Assembly: GCA_032000125.1 (NCBI GenBank)
Contig: DAMALH010000013.1
Span: 44,873 to 108,872 of the forward strand
Direction of reading: 5' to 3'
From: Dryocola sp032000125
Lineage (GTDB): Bacteria > Pseudomonadota > Gammaproteobacteria > Enterobacterales > Enterobacteriaceae
DNA length: 64,000 nt
The position numbers were made by a program, and so were the translations under genes. Shown here piece by piece: positions 51,720 through 62,334 of this stretch. Under the pieces are notes generated by a model. The model did no database searches, was not told the origin of the DNA, and saw only the letters and a program-made list of their open reading frames with translations. How positions within the stretch are numbered: the stretch's first letter is position 1; each line of letters starts with the position of its first letter.

Positions 51720-51798
51720 GTAGCATTCAGTCTTGAGTTCATCCGGATAGTAACGCGACCGTCGATACATCTAATTGCAAAAACCACAGAGATTCTAA

Positions 51799-52749
51799 AT
51801 GAGTGATATCCAACTATTCCGTTACGGCCCTTCTGGTGTAAGCGAACTTTCAGGCAAAGCGGCTACAATTGAAAAAGAGCTGCAATCTCTTATCGAAGCA
51901 AACATGGAAGCCTTTCTAGGAGTGCGTTTTCTTGCCAGCGAATACAGTACTGGTAAAACTCACCGTGGAAGAATCGATTCTCTTGGGTTAGATGAGAATA
52001 ACTGCCCAGTAATTGTCGAGTATAAACGTCATAGCAACGAGAATGTCATTAACCAGGGGCTTTTCTACCTAGACTGGTTACAGGATCATCAGGCGGAATT
52101 TCGCTGGTTAGTGATGGATAAGCTAGGCAAAGAGACAGCTGAATGCATTGATTGGTTAGGCACTCGCCTGCTTTGTATTGCGGCAGATTTTAACAAATAT
52201 GATCAGCACGCTGTACAACAGATCAATCGAAATATCAGTTTGATACGTTATAAACTGTTTTCCGAAGACCTACTTATGTTTGAACTCGTTAATGCAATAA
52301 CGGAAAAACTATTACAACCAACGATGTTTGCAGATGTTCAGCCTAATAAACAGTCCAAGATGGTTGAGGCGGCTAACACTGAACGTCACGATTTACATCA
52401 GAATCGGATTGCCATGGCATCGCCTGAACTGCTAGCCTTATACCAAGAAGTTTGTGATTACTCTGAATCGCTTGGGGATGATGTTCAACGTAAAGAATTG
52501 AAGTTTTATACAGCCTTCCAAAAAATAAAGAATTTTGTGAGTCTTCAAATTTGGGCGCCACAGCGTGACCCGCAGCTTCGACTTTATTTAAAACTCAACC
52601 CGAGAGAAGTCGAATTATCAAAAGGGTTCATCCATGATGTTACTGATAAAGGGCATTGGGGAACTGGAAACTTAGAAATAATCATACGGACTAAGGATGA
52701 TGTAGATAAAGCCAAACTTTTAATTGAAAGATCTTATCAAGAAAATTGA
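51799..52749 (+). CDS. Nuclease-like protein with C-terminal DUF5655 domain
   Basis: 316 residues. The N-terminal part has a PD-(D/E)xK-type core RIDSLGLDENNCPVIVEYKRHSN (D about 56, E-x-K about 70-72), like the DUF91/NucS-type domain. The last 90 residues match DUF5655 (FYTAFQKIKNFVSLQIW, then YLKLNPREVELSKGF, RTKDDVDKAKLLIERSY). Such proteins are common near restriction genes, and here it converges with the type III system. Probable DNA-interacting accessory protein. Confidence 0.75.
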   Translation: MSDIQLFRYGPSGVSELSGKAATIEKELQSLIEANMEAFLGVRFLASEYSTGKTHRGRIDSLGLDENNCPVIVEYKRHSNENVINQGLFYLDWLQDHQAEFRWLVMDKLGKETAECIDWLGTRLLCIAADFNKYDQHAVQQINRNISLIRYKLFSEDLLMFELVNAITEKLLQPTMFADVQPNKQSKMVEAANTERHDLHQNRIAMASPELLALYQEVCDYSESLGDDVQRKELKFYTAFQKIKNFVSLQIWAPQRDPQLRLYLKLNPREVELSKGFIHDVTDKGHWGTGNLEIIIRTKDDVDKAKLLIERSYQEN

Positions 52750-52803
52750 TTTTCTGAACGATTAAGTTCTTACATTTTCTTTCATTAATTAAAAAATCAC
52801 ATA

Positions 52804-52845
52804 AAGGGATTAACACCACCATTACATTGGTAACGTCAATCCCTT
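52804..52845. terminator. Possible terminator between convergent genes
   Basis: Perfect 8-bp inverted repeat (AAGGGATT at 52804-52811, complement at 52838-52845) with a long loop, between two convergent genes. No T-run on either side, so only a weak candidate. Confidence 0.4.
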
Positions 52846-52915
52846 GCACCTATTTAAGCTTATTTTCAGGGGATAAGAAGTGCCTAGTGTTAATAGGTCA
52901 GCCCCATGAAAGCTG

Positions 52916-55636
52916 CTAATCAACAATATCCTTTATTTCAAAGCGCATAAAATCACTAATTCGCTTTGACTCGACAATTTCATCGTGGGGCACCAAAATG
53001 TAATGCCATGGTTTAGAGCCAACAGTTGCTGCATAAGTTGTCGCATGTTTGCACCAACGAGCAGCCGCTGCAGCCTTCGCCTGTACCTCTTGGCTATTGA
53101 GGTCAGTTCGTGCTTTGGTTTCTACCATAAGAATAGTTGAATCCATCTCTGCAACAAAATCAGGAATATACTCCGGCTGCTCGCCTCCCAATTTATAGTA
53201 AATCTGGAATTGTCCTTTTGCTGGTTTGAACCATTTCAACGCATCCCTTTCGAGAAGCACGGCAAAGCGCCTTTCGGTGTCAGAGTCGAATTTTTGAAGG
53301 GGGTACAGACAGCGAGTGAAACCGCCAAAAAGCATCTGCTTGATTCGCCCCAATTCATTGAGCGTTTCGCGGAAATTATGCGCGACCTGGCCTGAAGCTG
53401 CTGTATAGTTGCATGGTTTGAGTTCCGTGAAACCACGACTTACTTGAACTTGATATTCTGTCGCTTCTTCCCTGAAATGAAGCATCATCTGTGCATGTAT
53501 TGTGTGGGCAATTAAACGACGGTCTCTATCAAGAACAGATATTGCTTCTGGTTCAGACAGATAACTCATTAAATGCTGAACCATTTGTCCCGCAAGGTCA
53601 TAGAGTAAATCGGCGTGTGTAAAGTAATCTACATCGTCATAATCCACCAGTGCATGAACGATATAATCTTCCAAACGTTGCTCTTTAAAACCAGCTTCCG
53701 ATTCAAGTGTATCCTGCTCGTTAGTATGCAGGTTATGAATAATGATTTCTCTCTCACCAGGCTGAAGATGCAGTTGAGTTACATCAAGTTTGAACGGGCG
53801 AAAGCCTGTTGTCACATCTCCGGTAGGTACTACAGCTATACGAGGGATATCTATAATCTGCTGGACAATAGTTTCCGTTGTTTTGGCAACTACCGCACTA
53901 AGATCGAACACCGTTGAATTTTTATCATTATCATCATGTAGCTCATCTTGGACGGGTTTCAGGCGTTCCGCCACCTCAGCTAAAATAACTGCCTGTACCT
54001 CTGGACTAAGCAGAGCACTACTGGTAGGGACAAGTTCAGACTTAACCTCATATTTGCCAATAACTTCCATGACAACTCGCGCTGCCTGCCGTTCGCGTTC
54101 TGTTGTGAATATTGGCACTGTTTCAGACATATTAGAGGTGAGTTCTAATGAATCAGTCAGCCCAAGGCGTGTCATCGCTTTAGAACTCACTTGGACACTC
54201 ACTTTCTTATCGTAAGCGTTTGGCGCATCAAGAATTACCTGTTTCAACCGAATAGGTGAATCGCTACGGTTTGCTTCGTCAATAATTTCCTGAAACTTGT
54301 CATGGGCGACAATATTTAGTCGGTCAACTGGTGCCACTCCGGTACGTTTACCGTAAGGTAAGCGCAGACCACGGCCAATTGATTGCTCGATTAATGTACG
54401 TGCATTTGCAGCTCGCAAAGGTACTATAGTGTAGAGATTCGTCACATCCCAACCTTCTTTGAGCATATTCACGTGAATAACGATCTCGGTTGGTTCATTG
54501 ATATTTTCAACCGCCAAAAGACGAGCAATCATTTTCTCTTCTTCCGCACCAGAGCGACTAGAATCGACTTGAATTACCTTTCCTTGGTAGCGCCCTGCGT
54601 AAAATGCCTCCGATTCTAGCAGAGATAACAGCTGCCCCGCATGAGTGGTGTCACGTGCAATCACAAGCATAAAGGGTTTTACCACTTTGACACCATTCTC
54701 ACGGGCATAAGTAAGTAATTCAACTTTAGTAGTTTCGTGTAACCTAATTCCATCTTCGAGTTTGATTTTCTCGATTTCTTCCTGTGTATGTGCCTTAGCA
54801 TCAAAATTGCGCTGGGTCACGACGGCTGGTTCTTTGACAAAACCATCTTCCATCGCGCGTGCTAAGGGGTAATCCATCACAACGTTTTTGAACGGTATTG
54901 GGCCACGTGTAGACTCGACAAAAGGCGTTGCCGTCAATTCCAGACCGAATAATGGCTTAAGTTCATTTATTGAGCGCACACCAGCACTAGCACGGTAGCG
55001 ATGTGATTCATCCATAAGCAATACAAGATCTTTTAGGCTAGCAAGATGGTTAAAATAGCTGTCCCCAAGCACCTCCTTCATTCGCTTAATACGTGGTTCC
55101 TTGCCACCACGCACCTCTGAGTTGATTTTAGAAATATTGAAGATGTTGATGCGGATTTCACCAAAAAGCTCCCCACCTAAAATATTTTGCTGATCGTAAT
55201 TTTCACCTGTAATGATTCGTGGAGAAGCAATCGCCAACTCACCAATCCCTTTAAACACATACTTAGCAGTGTTTGGAGTAAAGTCCGCAATCAACTTGTT
55301 ATAGATCGTTAAATTTGGTGCGAGCACGAAGAAGTTATTGATGCTATGAGCTAGATGTAGATAAGCAATAAATGCTCCCATCAAGCGTGTCTTGCCAACT
55401 CCGGTTGCCAATGCAAAACAAAGTGATGGAAAATCACGCTCAAAATCTTCAAGTGTTCTGAATTCGGATTGTAGGCTAGCAAGAATAGCACTTATATCCT
55501 GTTGGTGGCCAAGCAGACTAGGTGCAGCATCTAACGCCAGCACAAGTTTAGCGAGAGATTCTGCCTGTGGGGTTCGTAGCGAAAGCCTGCCATTGATGTG
55601 CTGCAAAATTTTTGCATTTTGGATGCCAACAGTCAT
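52916..55636 (-). CDS. Type III restriction endonuclease subunit (Res)
   Basis: 906 residues: a superfamily 2 helicase with Walker A ATGVGKT (77-83), DEAH-box-like LLMDESHR (about 207-214), late motif SIGRGLRLPYG, and a C-terminal PD-(D/E)xK nuclease (YIPDFVAEMDSTILMVETKART). The start overlaps the Mod stop by 4 bp (ATGA) after a GAGGGA site. It would cut invading DNA after ATP-driven translocation when two unmethylated sites meet. Last gene of the four-gene defence operon. Confidence 0.92.
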   Translation of the reverse strand: MTVGIQNAKILQHINGRLSLRTPQAESLAKLVLALDAAPSLLGHQQDISAILASLQSEFRTLEDFERDFPSLCFALATGVGKTRLMGAFIAYLHLAHSINNFFVLAPNLTIYNKLIADFTPNTAKYVFKGIGELAIASPRIITGENYDQQNILGGELFGEIRINIFNISKINSEVRGGKEPRIKRMKEVLGDSYFNHLASLKDLVLLMDESHRYRASAGVRSINELKPLFGLELTATPFVESTRGPIPFKNVVMDYPLARAMEDGFVKEPAVVTQRNFDAKAHTQEEIEKIKLEDGIRLHETTKVELLTYARENGVKVVKPFMLVIARDTTHAGQLLSLLESEAFYAGRYQGKVIQVDSSRSGAEEEKMIARLLAVENINEPTEIVIHVNMLKEGWDVTNLYTIVPLRAANARTLIEQSIGRGLRLPYGKRTGVAPVDRLNIVAHDKFQEIIDEANRSDSPIRLKQVILDAPNAYDKKVSVQVSSKAMTRLGLTDSLELTSNMSETVPIFTTERERQAARVVMEVIGKYEVKSELVPTSSALLSPEVQAVILAEVAERLKPVQDELHDDNDKNSTVFDLSAVVAKTTETIVQQIIDIPRIAVVPTGDVTTGFRPFKLDVTQLHLQPGEREIIIHNLHTNEQDTLESEAGFKEQRLEDYIVHALVDYDDVDYFTHADLLYDLAGQMVQHLMSYLSEPEAISVLDRDRRLIAHTIHAQMMLHFREEATEYQVQVSRGFTELKPCNYTAASGQVAHNFRETLNELGRIKQMLFGGFTRCLYPLQKFDSDTERRFAVLLERDALKWFKPAKGQFQIYYKLGGEQPEYIPDFVAEMDSTILMVETKARTDLNSQEVQAKAAAAARWCKHATTYAATVGSKPWHYILVPHDEIVESKRISDFMRFEIKDIVD

Positions 55637-57315
55637 TCTTGTCCCTCCTCAAATAATCCACCCTGAATAGGTAATGACTTGTCATTTATTGTTAATTTCG
55701 AAGAATCTTCCATCTCCAGTGGCAACGGTGTCCTTGACATAGGTAAGTTAGTTACATTCAGGCTGTAATCATCTTGGCTCCACTCACAACGCGCCATTAC
55801 CATGTTAGGTATCTTTTTTATCGTTAGATTCGGCCAATACTCGAGTACTTGTGCTGAAGTTATGCCATGGAAAGCAGCACAGCAGACCAACAAACTGTTT
55901 TCTCCCGCCTCTGCCGAAAGGGCCTGTAACTGCTCAGCAGAGAGATTTTGTGTGGTGACATAGATAAAATCCCTCTCACTGGCTGTGCCGTGCTGCCACC
56001 ATAGCACCTCAGATGGCGCATAAGTAAAACCCTCTAGTTTACACAACGCCTCTGCCAATTGAGCTGAGTTATATTCTGGGTTGATGATTGGATTGCCCCA
56101 GCGATCTTTCACTATTAGGCTAGGGGCGAGTTTGTAGTAGTGGAAGCCACCACCGCCCTGCCAGTTTACAATTTTACTGATACCGCCTTGATCGCTACCA
56201 TCAATCACTTTTTGGAGGCGTGGGACTATATGGGTAAGACAATGCTCACCTAGTTCAATCATAATCCAGCGGCGGCCCATTTTATGGGCGACTGCACCGG
56301 TTGTTCCTGAGCCTGCAAAAGAATCGAGAACAAGATCTCCAGGATTGGTAGCAAGGTGAAGAATTCGATAGATAAGTCGCTCTGGCTTAGGTGTATCAAA
56401 CACAGTTTCGGCATCAAGTTGAAGAATTTCTTTCTTAGCCTCTTGATTATTGCCAACTTCGTTATGCAGCCAAATCGATTGTGGTGTGACACCACCTTCC
56501 ATCTCAGCAAGATATTTCTTCAAGCGAGGAAGATTACTGCCTTTCGGGCCGAACCAAAGCCTTCCGTCAGCGTTCAGCTTTTCAATGTTTTCTTTTGGCC
56601 TACTCCAACTTCGACCTTTTGCCGGAAATACTGTTTTTCCTGATGGAGTTACCAATCCCCAATAATCACGGTCCCTATGCTCCGCTCGTGTAAGGTCAGT
56701 CGCTGTCCAAGGACCTCTCGGGTCATTATCTGGATTTTTATATCGTTCATCCATTGCTGCCGAACGAGGTAATGCATTTGGAAACCAACGATTCTTATCT
56801 ATGGCATAGCAGAGTACATGGTCATGGCTACTACTAATCCACTTGGCATCGTTTTGTGGCGAGAATTTTTTCTGCCAAATGACATTTGAGACAAAATTAT
56901 TGCGCCCAAAAATTTCATCACATAACACTTTTAAGTAGTGTGCTTCATTATCGTCAATGGTAATCCATAGCGAACCATCTTCAGCTAATAAACGATGAAT
57001 AAGTTCTAATCGGTCACGCATCAACCCTAACCAAATAGAGTGTTCCAAACCATCATCATAATGAGTAAAAGCACTGCCAGTATTATAAGGTGGGTCAATA
57101 AATACGCACTTTACTTTGCCTGTAAACTCGGCTTCGAGTGCCTTCAGCGCAAGCAAATTATCGCCAAATATCAATCGATTGTCGAAAATATCATTATCAT
57201 TAAGCCGCTGGCTAGCATGGTAAGAAAAGTCAGGGTCTTCCACCAAAATGCGTGGCTCAAGCTTTGGCCGCTTCTCTTTACCAAGCCAAGTAAGTTCAAG
57301 TTTTTGTTTAGTCAT
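55633..57315 (-). CDS. Type III DNA methyltransferase subunit (Mod)
   Basis: 560 residues, beta-class amino-methyltransferase: the catalytic DPPYNTGSAF (D74-Y77) lies near the N-terminus and the SAM-binding DSFAGSGTTGAV at 331-342. The central region carries target recognition. It methylates the recognition site and is needed for cleavage by Res. 10 bp after the AIPR gene. Confidence 0.92.
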   Translation of the reverse strand: MTKQKLELTWLGKEKRPKLEPRILVEDPDFSYHASQRLNDNDIFDNRLIFGDNLLALKALEAEFTGKVKCVFIDPPYNTGSAFTHYDDGLEHSIWLGLMRDRLELIHRLLAEDGSLWITIDDNEAHYLKVLCDEIFGRNNFVSNVIWQKKFSPQNDAKWISSSHDHVLCYAIDKNRWFPNALPRSAAMDERYKNPDNDPRGPWTATDLTRAEHRDRDYWGLVTPSGKTVFPAKGRSWSRPKENIEKLNADGRLWFGPKGSNLPRLKKYLAEMEGGVTPQSIWLHNEVGNNQEAKKEILQLDAETVFDTPKPERLIYRILHLATNPGDLVLDSFAGSGTTGAVAHKMGRRWIMIELGEHCLTHIVPRLQKVIDGSDQGGISKIVNWQGGGGFHYYKLAPSLIVKDRWGNPIINPEYNSAQLAEALCKLEGFTYAPSEVLWWQHGTASERDFIYVTTQNLSAEQLQALSAEAGENSLLVCCAAFHGITSAQVLEYWPNLTIKKIPNMVMARCEWSQDDYSLNVTNLPMSRTPLPLEMEDSSKLTINDKSLPIQGGLFEEGQE

Positions 57316-57325
57316 CGATTTATTC

Positions 57326-59077
57326 CTAATTTTGCTGCGCGAGAGCAGCCATCAGACGACTCTTTACTGTACGGCAATCGGTCTTGCTCTCAAAAACGCT
57401 TCTAGCTTGCTTGTTCCATTGGGTGGTTTGCATTATGGATACTAAGCATTGTGCAATTAAATCAACTTCTTGAGAAATTGTCGTTAGTTCATCATTTGTC
57501 AATGTTAGCGTCGAGCCATTTTGTAATCTGAGACGAATAAAAATCACATGAAGAACTAACCAACCGCTATGTTTTAAAATTTCTTTTGCAGGTAAAGTTC
57601 CCTCAGCAAGCCCTAGTGGGTCACTTTCCGCGTTAGACCGATCGCGAATACTTGTCAAAACAGACCGACCAATTTGCACTACTCTCCACATCTGCCTAGC
57701 AGTCAAAGAGTCAGCAAATATGCGATCATAAGCCTGTCTTAGAGGATCTTGGATTGCCACAAGGCCTTCACGACCGAATAGTTTCTTTTTATCCTTCTTA
57801 GCAGCAACTACAAAATCATGCCAATCAGCTGTTGTAATTGTGCAGGCCAAAAAAGGTGCAAGTTCACGGGCACTGAAGCAAGAGGAAGAAAGAGGTGGAT
57901 CATCTTCTCCTTGTCTTAGAAGGTACTCAATACCAGCCATATGCAACGTTTGTCGCCACATAACTTGCTTCTCATCTAGTGCTGCGAAATCCTCAAGCTC
58001 CACAACATTTTGCCGGTTACGCGATTGAGTGACGCGGTCGCCAAAATTATCAGGAGCATTCTCTAAACAAACAAATGTTGCCATCACTACTGCAGGATTA
58101 GTGTCATAGTGAGCAAGTGGTTCCTTAGCGATCGCACCAACTGTTTGTGCACCGTTAATAATCGATAAACCACGGACGCGAAATTTACCAATATGCCGAT
58201 GAGCATCACGTGGATGCTGTTCTTGGATTGAATTGCACAGGAAGGTAACGCCATTGTTGAAATAGAAAAAATGCTCAGCCTCTTGCCGGAGTGTCTCACT
58301 CAATCCAGAGTTAACCGTGGTCGATCCTTTAAATCGACGAATATTACGCTCAACTAAATGATCCTGATGGGCTCCCCACAGTTCAGCCAGTCTTTTAGCC
58401 TCCATTCGCCCATAGAATGCACGATAAGGTTCTTGAGTATGTCCGAAATCTCTGAGCTCAATTTCAGCTTCAATTGGTTGAGCAGATGCGCCTTCGAGAT
58501 GCAAATCATGTAGGGTCGTTAATCCATAAGCATAACAGCGGACAAAACCCGGGCTAGCTCCATTGAAAGCACGCTCCAAGTCAGCAAAAATATCTCGCCG
58601 ATCATCCGACATCGCAGTGCCAGTGTATGCAAGTATAACTTTGACATTACATATGCCGCTATTCAATGCGGTAGTAATGTCAGCCTGCATGCTTTGAAGA
58701 GCAGGATTAAAGCGTCCCCATTGCCCATGCAACAGATCTGTCACACCATCCCTAAATTTGGAGACATCACCTAGTTCTGGCTCTCCGATACCGGAGTCTT
58801 TGTACTTTGACTGGACAAGCCAAATTGTTTGATCTGCTGCAATATAGACAGAATCAATACCGTGATCTAGACCACCATCAATGCTTGCAGCGATTGCATC
58901 ATCAAAAGGAGCGCCAGCTCCTTCACAAAGAACAAATGCAGCAATTGCCTTAGATAAAAAATTGCTTCGTCTAGCATCCGGAGAATTACCTGTTCCTACG
59001 ATTCTTCCAGCAAAATTCGAGTCCAATTTTGTACATAAAAGGTCGAGTTCGATTGGACGTGGCGAGGCTATGGACAT
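57326..59077 (-). CDS. AIPR-family abortive-infection protein
   Basis: About 583 residues from the ATG at 59077, which overlaps the helicase stop as TAATG with GGGAG upstream; the frame extends to 59092. AIPR signature: FYFNNGVTFLCN and LSIINGAQTV (about 250-310). The N-terminal 150 residues contain DGGLDHGIDSVYIAADQTIWLVQSKYK, a PD-(D/E)xK/Mrr-like core. AIPR proteins are named from an abortive-infection protein; how they act is not established. Second gene of the operon. Confidence 0.88.
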   Translation of the reverse strand: MSIASPRPIELDLLCTKLDSNFAGRIVGTGNSPDARRSNFLSKAIAAFVLCEGAGAPFDDAIAASIDGGLDHGIDSVYIAADQTIWLVQSKYKDSGIGEPELGDVSKFRDGVTDLLHGQWGRFNPALQSMQADITTALNSGICNVKVILAYTGTAMSDDRRDIFADLERAFNGASPGFVRCYAYGLTTLHDLHLEGASAQPIEAEIELRDFGHTQEPYRAFYGRMEAKRLAELWGAHQDHLVERNIRRFKGSTTVNSGLSETLRQEAEHFFYFNNGVTFLCNSIQEQHPRDAHRHIGKFRVRGLSIINGAQTVGAIAKEPLAHYDTNPAVVMATFVCLENAPDNFGDRVTQSRNRQNVVELEDFAALDEKQVMWRQTLHMAGIEYLLRQGEDDPPLSSSCFSARELAPFLACTITTADWHDFVVAAKKDKKKLFGREGLVAIQDPLRQAYDRIFADSLTARQMWRVVQIGRSVLTSIRDRSNAESDPLGLAEGTLPAKEILKHSGWLVLHVIFIRLRLQNGSTLTLTNDELTTISQEVDLIAQCLVSIMQTTQWNKQARSVFESKTDCRTVKSRLMAALAQQN

Positions 59078-62037
59078 TAAATCAGCTCCCACTCAATAGT
59101 GAAAAGTGTTCTTTCTTGAACTTGCTGCCTAAGTTGCGACTCAAGTTGTGTTATAAGGTCGTTACGTTCAGCTTCAATATCATCCTGGCGAATAAAAAGT
59201 TCTCTCCTCAATTTTGCTCGTTTCCCTTCCAGCTCACGTTGCTGCTTTTGCCATGAGAGCTTCTCTTCCAGAGTCGTAGACAAGGCTGCTGTTCGCCTCA
59301 CCTCTTTGATTTCTCGATCAATATTCTTGATTTCTTGCTCGATGCCCAACTTCAAATCATCTGCCCAAGCATCCAATTTCTGAACTTCTTGCTCGAAATA
59401 GCCCAGATTACGCTGGTTAACTTCGTACAGCACTGTTTTTTGTCGAGCAACAGTATCTGATAACAATTCGTTATCATCGATGTTGAAGAACTGCCTTTTC
59501 CCCACTAATGCCGGTAGACGCAATAGCTTTTCAGGATCATCTTCTAGCAGTACTTCGCCTTCTGATGTGCAAGCAGATACTAACAGGTGTTGTTCCTCGC
59601 TACCCAGAGCCTCGATAGAAACCATCTTCAAGATCAACCAACCACTCTTCCCTCTATAAGGTTCTAACGTGCTCTGTTTCTTACCATAAGCCGCATAATC
59701 AAAAACAAGTCTTGCAGGTGCAAGCTCGCGACTTTTGGAACGATCAATGACCCAAGTAGCAAGTGGATGACCTAGACGATAAAGGTATGCATCACCACTT
59801 CGTCGAGGGAGTTCATAGCGTCCAAGGTCTAATTGCCCTGCTTTGCTTTGAGAAAGTTCTTCAGGTAGGTCGTAAATGCTAAAACCATCTTCGTCGAAGT
59901 TTGCCGCTCCAATCAGTTCCGATTGAGTCACATCCATCAACATTTGTTCGTATTTGCTGCGCATAGTACGGCTATCTTCAGCACGTACTCTTAGCTTTTC
60001 CTGAACCTCTTCATCGAAATTTTCAAATAGCAACTGACGCGTTTTAACCATAGCCTCGTTGATCTCTCCAGATAACTCGCTCTGAAGTTGTTCAAAACTG
60101 GCGGTTATGGCTGCTGGGTTTCGGCAATTTTGATAAATTTCTGCTATGCGGCGTTCGAAATCCACCCCAGACCCAATAGCCCCAAGTACTTCATCGCTGG
60201 CACCAAATACCCCTTCGAATAGCTGGAATTTAACGGCTAGAAGATCATAAACCCTCGCATCGGCTTCATTGCTACGATCAACAAAATTAACCACCACAAC
60301 ATCAAATTTCTGACCATAGCGGTGGCAACGACCAATGCGCTGTTCTATACGCTGTGGGTTCCATGGAAGATCATAGTTAATGACTAATGAACAGAATTGT
60401 AGATTTATCCCTTCGGCACCGGCCTCAGTGGCGATCATTATCTGGCCATGATCCCGGAAATGCTCTACCAGAGCTGCACGAGTATCAGAACTCTTAGACC
60501 CAGTAATGCGATCAGTTCCTTGATGGCGCTGAAGCCAATCTTTGTAAACCACCTGTGCGCGCGCATCGTTGTTAGTACCATTAAACAATACGATCCCCTT
60601 ACCGTACGGGGTATCTTCCAACAATTTGAGTAGATAATCTTGAGTACGCTTGGACTCAGTGAATATTATGGCCTTTTTGTCAGCGCCAAGTCGCTCCAAC
60701 TCTACAAAAGCTCGATCCAGTGCGGTAATCAGTGCACTGCCTTTAGCATTCTCGCTAATATTAGTTGCTAGCGCTTTGAAGTATTTTAGCTCGGCAATCT
60801 CTTGCTCTACTTGGCTAGAGTTTTCTATGTAAGTATCATCTTTTTGTTCTTGCTCATTCCATTCATCAGCGGTTTCATCCAGAGATTCATAGTCTTCATC
60901 GAGCGCTTCGACCAGCTCAACTACCTTCGAGGATCCGTCTAGTTCCCCTTGAAGTCGACTGATCATGGTATCTAAAGCGCCAGCAATGGCGTGTGTAGAG
61001 GAAGCAAGCAATTTCCATAATACCAGCGAGATCAGTTGCCGCTGACCTTCAGGTAACGCTTTGAGATTTGGCCGGCGCAAATAGTCTGCGACCAGATCAG
61101 ACAACTCACGCTCCTCAATGGATGGAGTAAATTCTTGTACAATCGCTATCCTCGCGGTGTACGGAACGTACTGCTGTACCTGGCGGCGTAGCGTACGCTT
61201 ACAAACCGGTGCAAGACGGGTTCTCAATGCAGCGAATGCCTGCTGTTTAGGTTGGGCAATAAATTGGGCTCGGAAACTATCAATATCCCCGAATATTCGA
61301 TCATCGATCATGCTGACAAGCCCGTAAAGCTCCAACAATGAATTCTGTAACGGGGTTGCTGTAAGTAAGACCTTTGAGTGAACATGAGCAAGAGCTTGCT
61401 TTAATGTCTTGGCAATGACATTGCTCGTTTTGTAAACATTTCGCAAACGATGTGCTTCGTCAAGGACAACTAAATCCCAAGTTATATTTTTGATATCCTC
61501 CGCTTTTGCCTTAGCAAACTGGTAAGAGCAGATAATTGGACCAGAGGCAATATCAAATGGGTTTTTACTCTTTGATTTACGGATATTATTGTAGTTTTTA
61601 GCCTCCAGGATCGTACCCTGTAGGTTGAACTTATCTTGCAGCTCTTGGTGCCATTGTTTGCGTAAGTTGGCAGGTGCTATGATCAATATACTTCGTCGGC
61701 GCTCAGCCCACCGTTGTGAGATAACCAAACCGGCTTCGATAGTCTTACCCAGCCCTACTTCATCAGCAAGGATCACTCCTCGCGAAAGGGGATTGCTATA
61801 GGCAAAAAGCGCAGCTTCAACCTGATGCGGATTAAGGTCAACCTGCGAATCAACTAAGGCTGAGGCCAACGATTCCACTGTATCACTGGCTGCACGTCTA
61901 CTCAGTAACCATGCGTAATACTGGCTTTGATATGGAGTCAGAAGCTGTTGCTTTATCAACGATGATCCTCTAAGGCTGCTTTTCGTAAGTTTGGGTGGAT
62001 AAGTTTTGTATTCGATGTAATAGATGCTTGGCAACAT
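59077..62037 (-). CDS. SNF2/RapA-type helicase (DrmD-like)
   Basis: 986 residues. Helicase core: Walker A DEVGLGKT (92-99), VLDEAH (191-196), SAT-like TATPLQN, and the second lobe with TEAGAEGINLQFCSLVINYDLPWNP and QRIGRCHRYGQ. The C-terminal third is a long charged coiled coil (about 870-970). This type of SNF2 protein occurs as DrmD in DISARM and in other restriction-linked operons. First gene of the four-gene operon on the minus strand. The ribosome site is weak. Confidence 0.88.
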   Translation of the reverse strand: MLPSIYYIEYKTYPPKLTKSSLRGSSLIKQQLLTPYQSQYYAWLLSRRAASDTVESLASALVDSQVDLNPHQVEAALFAYSNPLSRGVILADEVGLGKTIEAGLVISQRWAERRRSILIIAPANLRKQWHQELQDKFNLQGTILEAKNYNNIRKSKSKNPFDIASGPIICSYQFAKAKAEDIKNITWDLVVLDEAHRLRNVYKTSNVIAKTLKQALAHVHSKVLLTATPLQNSLLELYGLVSMIDDRIFGDIDSFRAQFIAQPKQQAFAALRTRLAPVCKRTLRRQVQQYVPYTARIAIVQEFTPSIEERELSDLVADYLRRPNLKALPEGQRQLISLVLWKLLASSTHAIAGALDTMISRLQGELDGSSKVVELVEALDEDYESLDETADEWNEQEQKDDTYIENSSQVEQEIAELKYFKALATNISENAKGSALITALDRAFVELERLGADKKAIIFTESKRTQDYLLKLLEDTPYGKGIVLFNGTNNDARAQVVYKDWLQRHQGTDRITGSKSSDTRAALVEHFRDHGQIMIATEAGAEGINLQFCSLVINYDLPWNPQRIEQRIGRCHRYGQKFDVVVVNFVDRSNEADARVYDLLAVKFQLFEGVFGASDEVLGAIGSGVDFERRIAEIYQNCRNPAAITASFEQLQSELSGEINEAMVKTRQLLFENFDEEVQEKLRVRAEDSRTMRSKYEQMLMDVTQSELIGAANFDEDGFSIYDLPEELSQSKAGQLDLGRYELPRRSGDAYLYRLGHPLATWVIDRSKSRELAPARLVFDYAAYGKKQSTLEPYRGKSGWLILKMVSIEALGSEEQHLLVSACTSEGEVLLEDDPEKLLRLPALVGKRQFFNIDDNELLSDTVARQKTVLYEVNQRNLGYFEQEVQKLDAWADDLKLGIEQEIKNIDREIKEVRRTAALSTTLEEKLSWQKQQRELEGKRAKLRRELFIRQDDIEAERNDLITQLESQLRQQVQERTLFTIEWELI

Positions 62038-62334
62038 AGTCGATCTTGCTCAAAGATGACTGTTGTTACAACCCTAAATTCATTTTCTATTGAGTAGAAC
62101 GATCTCAAAAACAGGTAATTGCACAATCCCAGTCGCTGAGCCGATAACCATGCAACATCTACTTAAGGCTTAAGAGCAAGACTGCAGCCAAGTCTTACAA
62201 GGCTACATATTGGTACAATATGTAAACAACCTAGCTGAATGAAGTTCACAATAAAGAAAAGTTACCCAGTAGTGAAAGTTACCAGGCATCTATTGCAGCA
62301 AAATAACCAATTAAATATCAATGTAATGAAGTCA

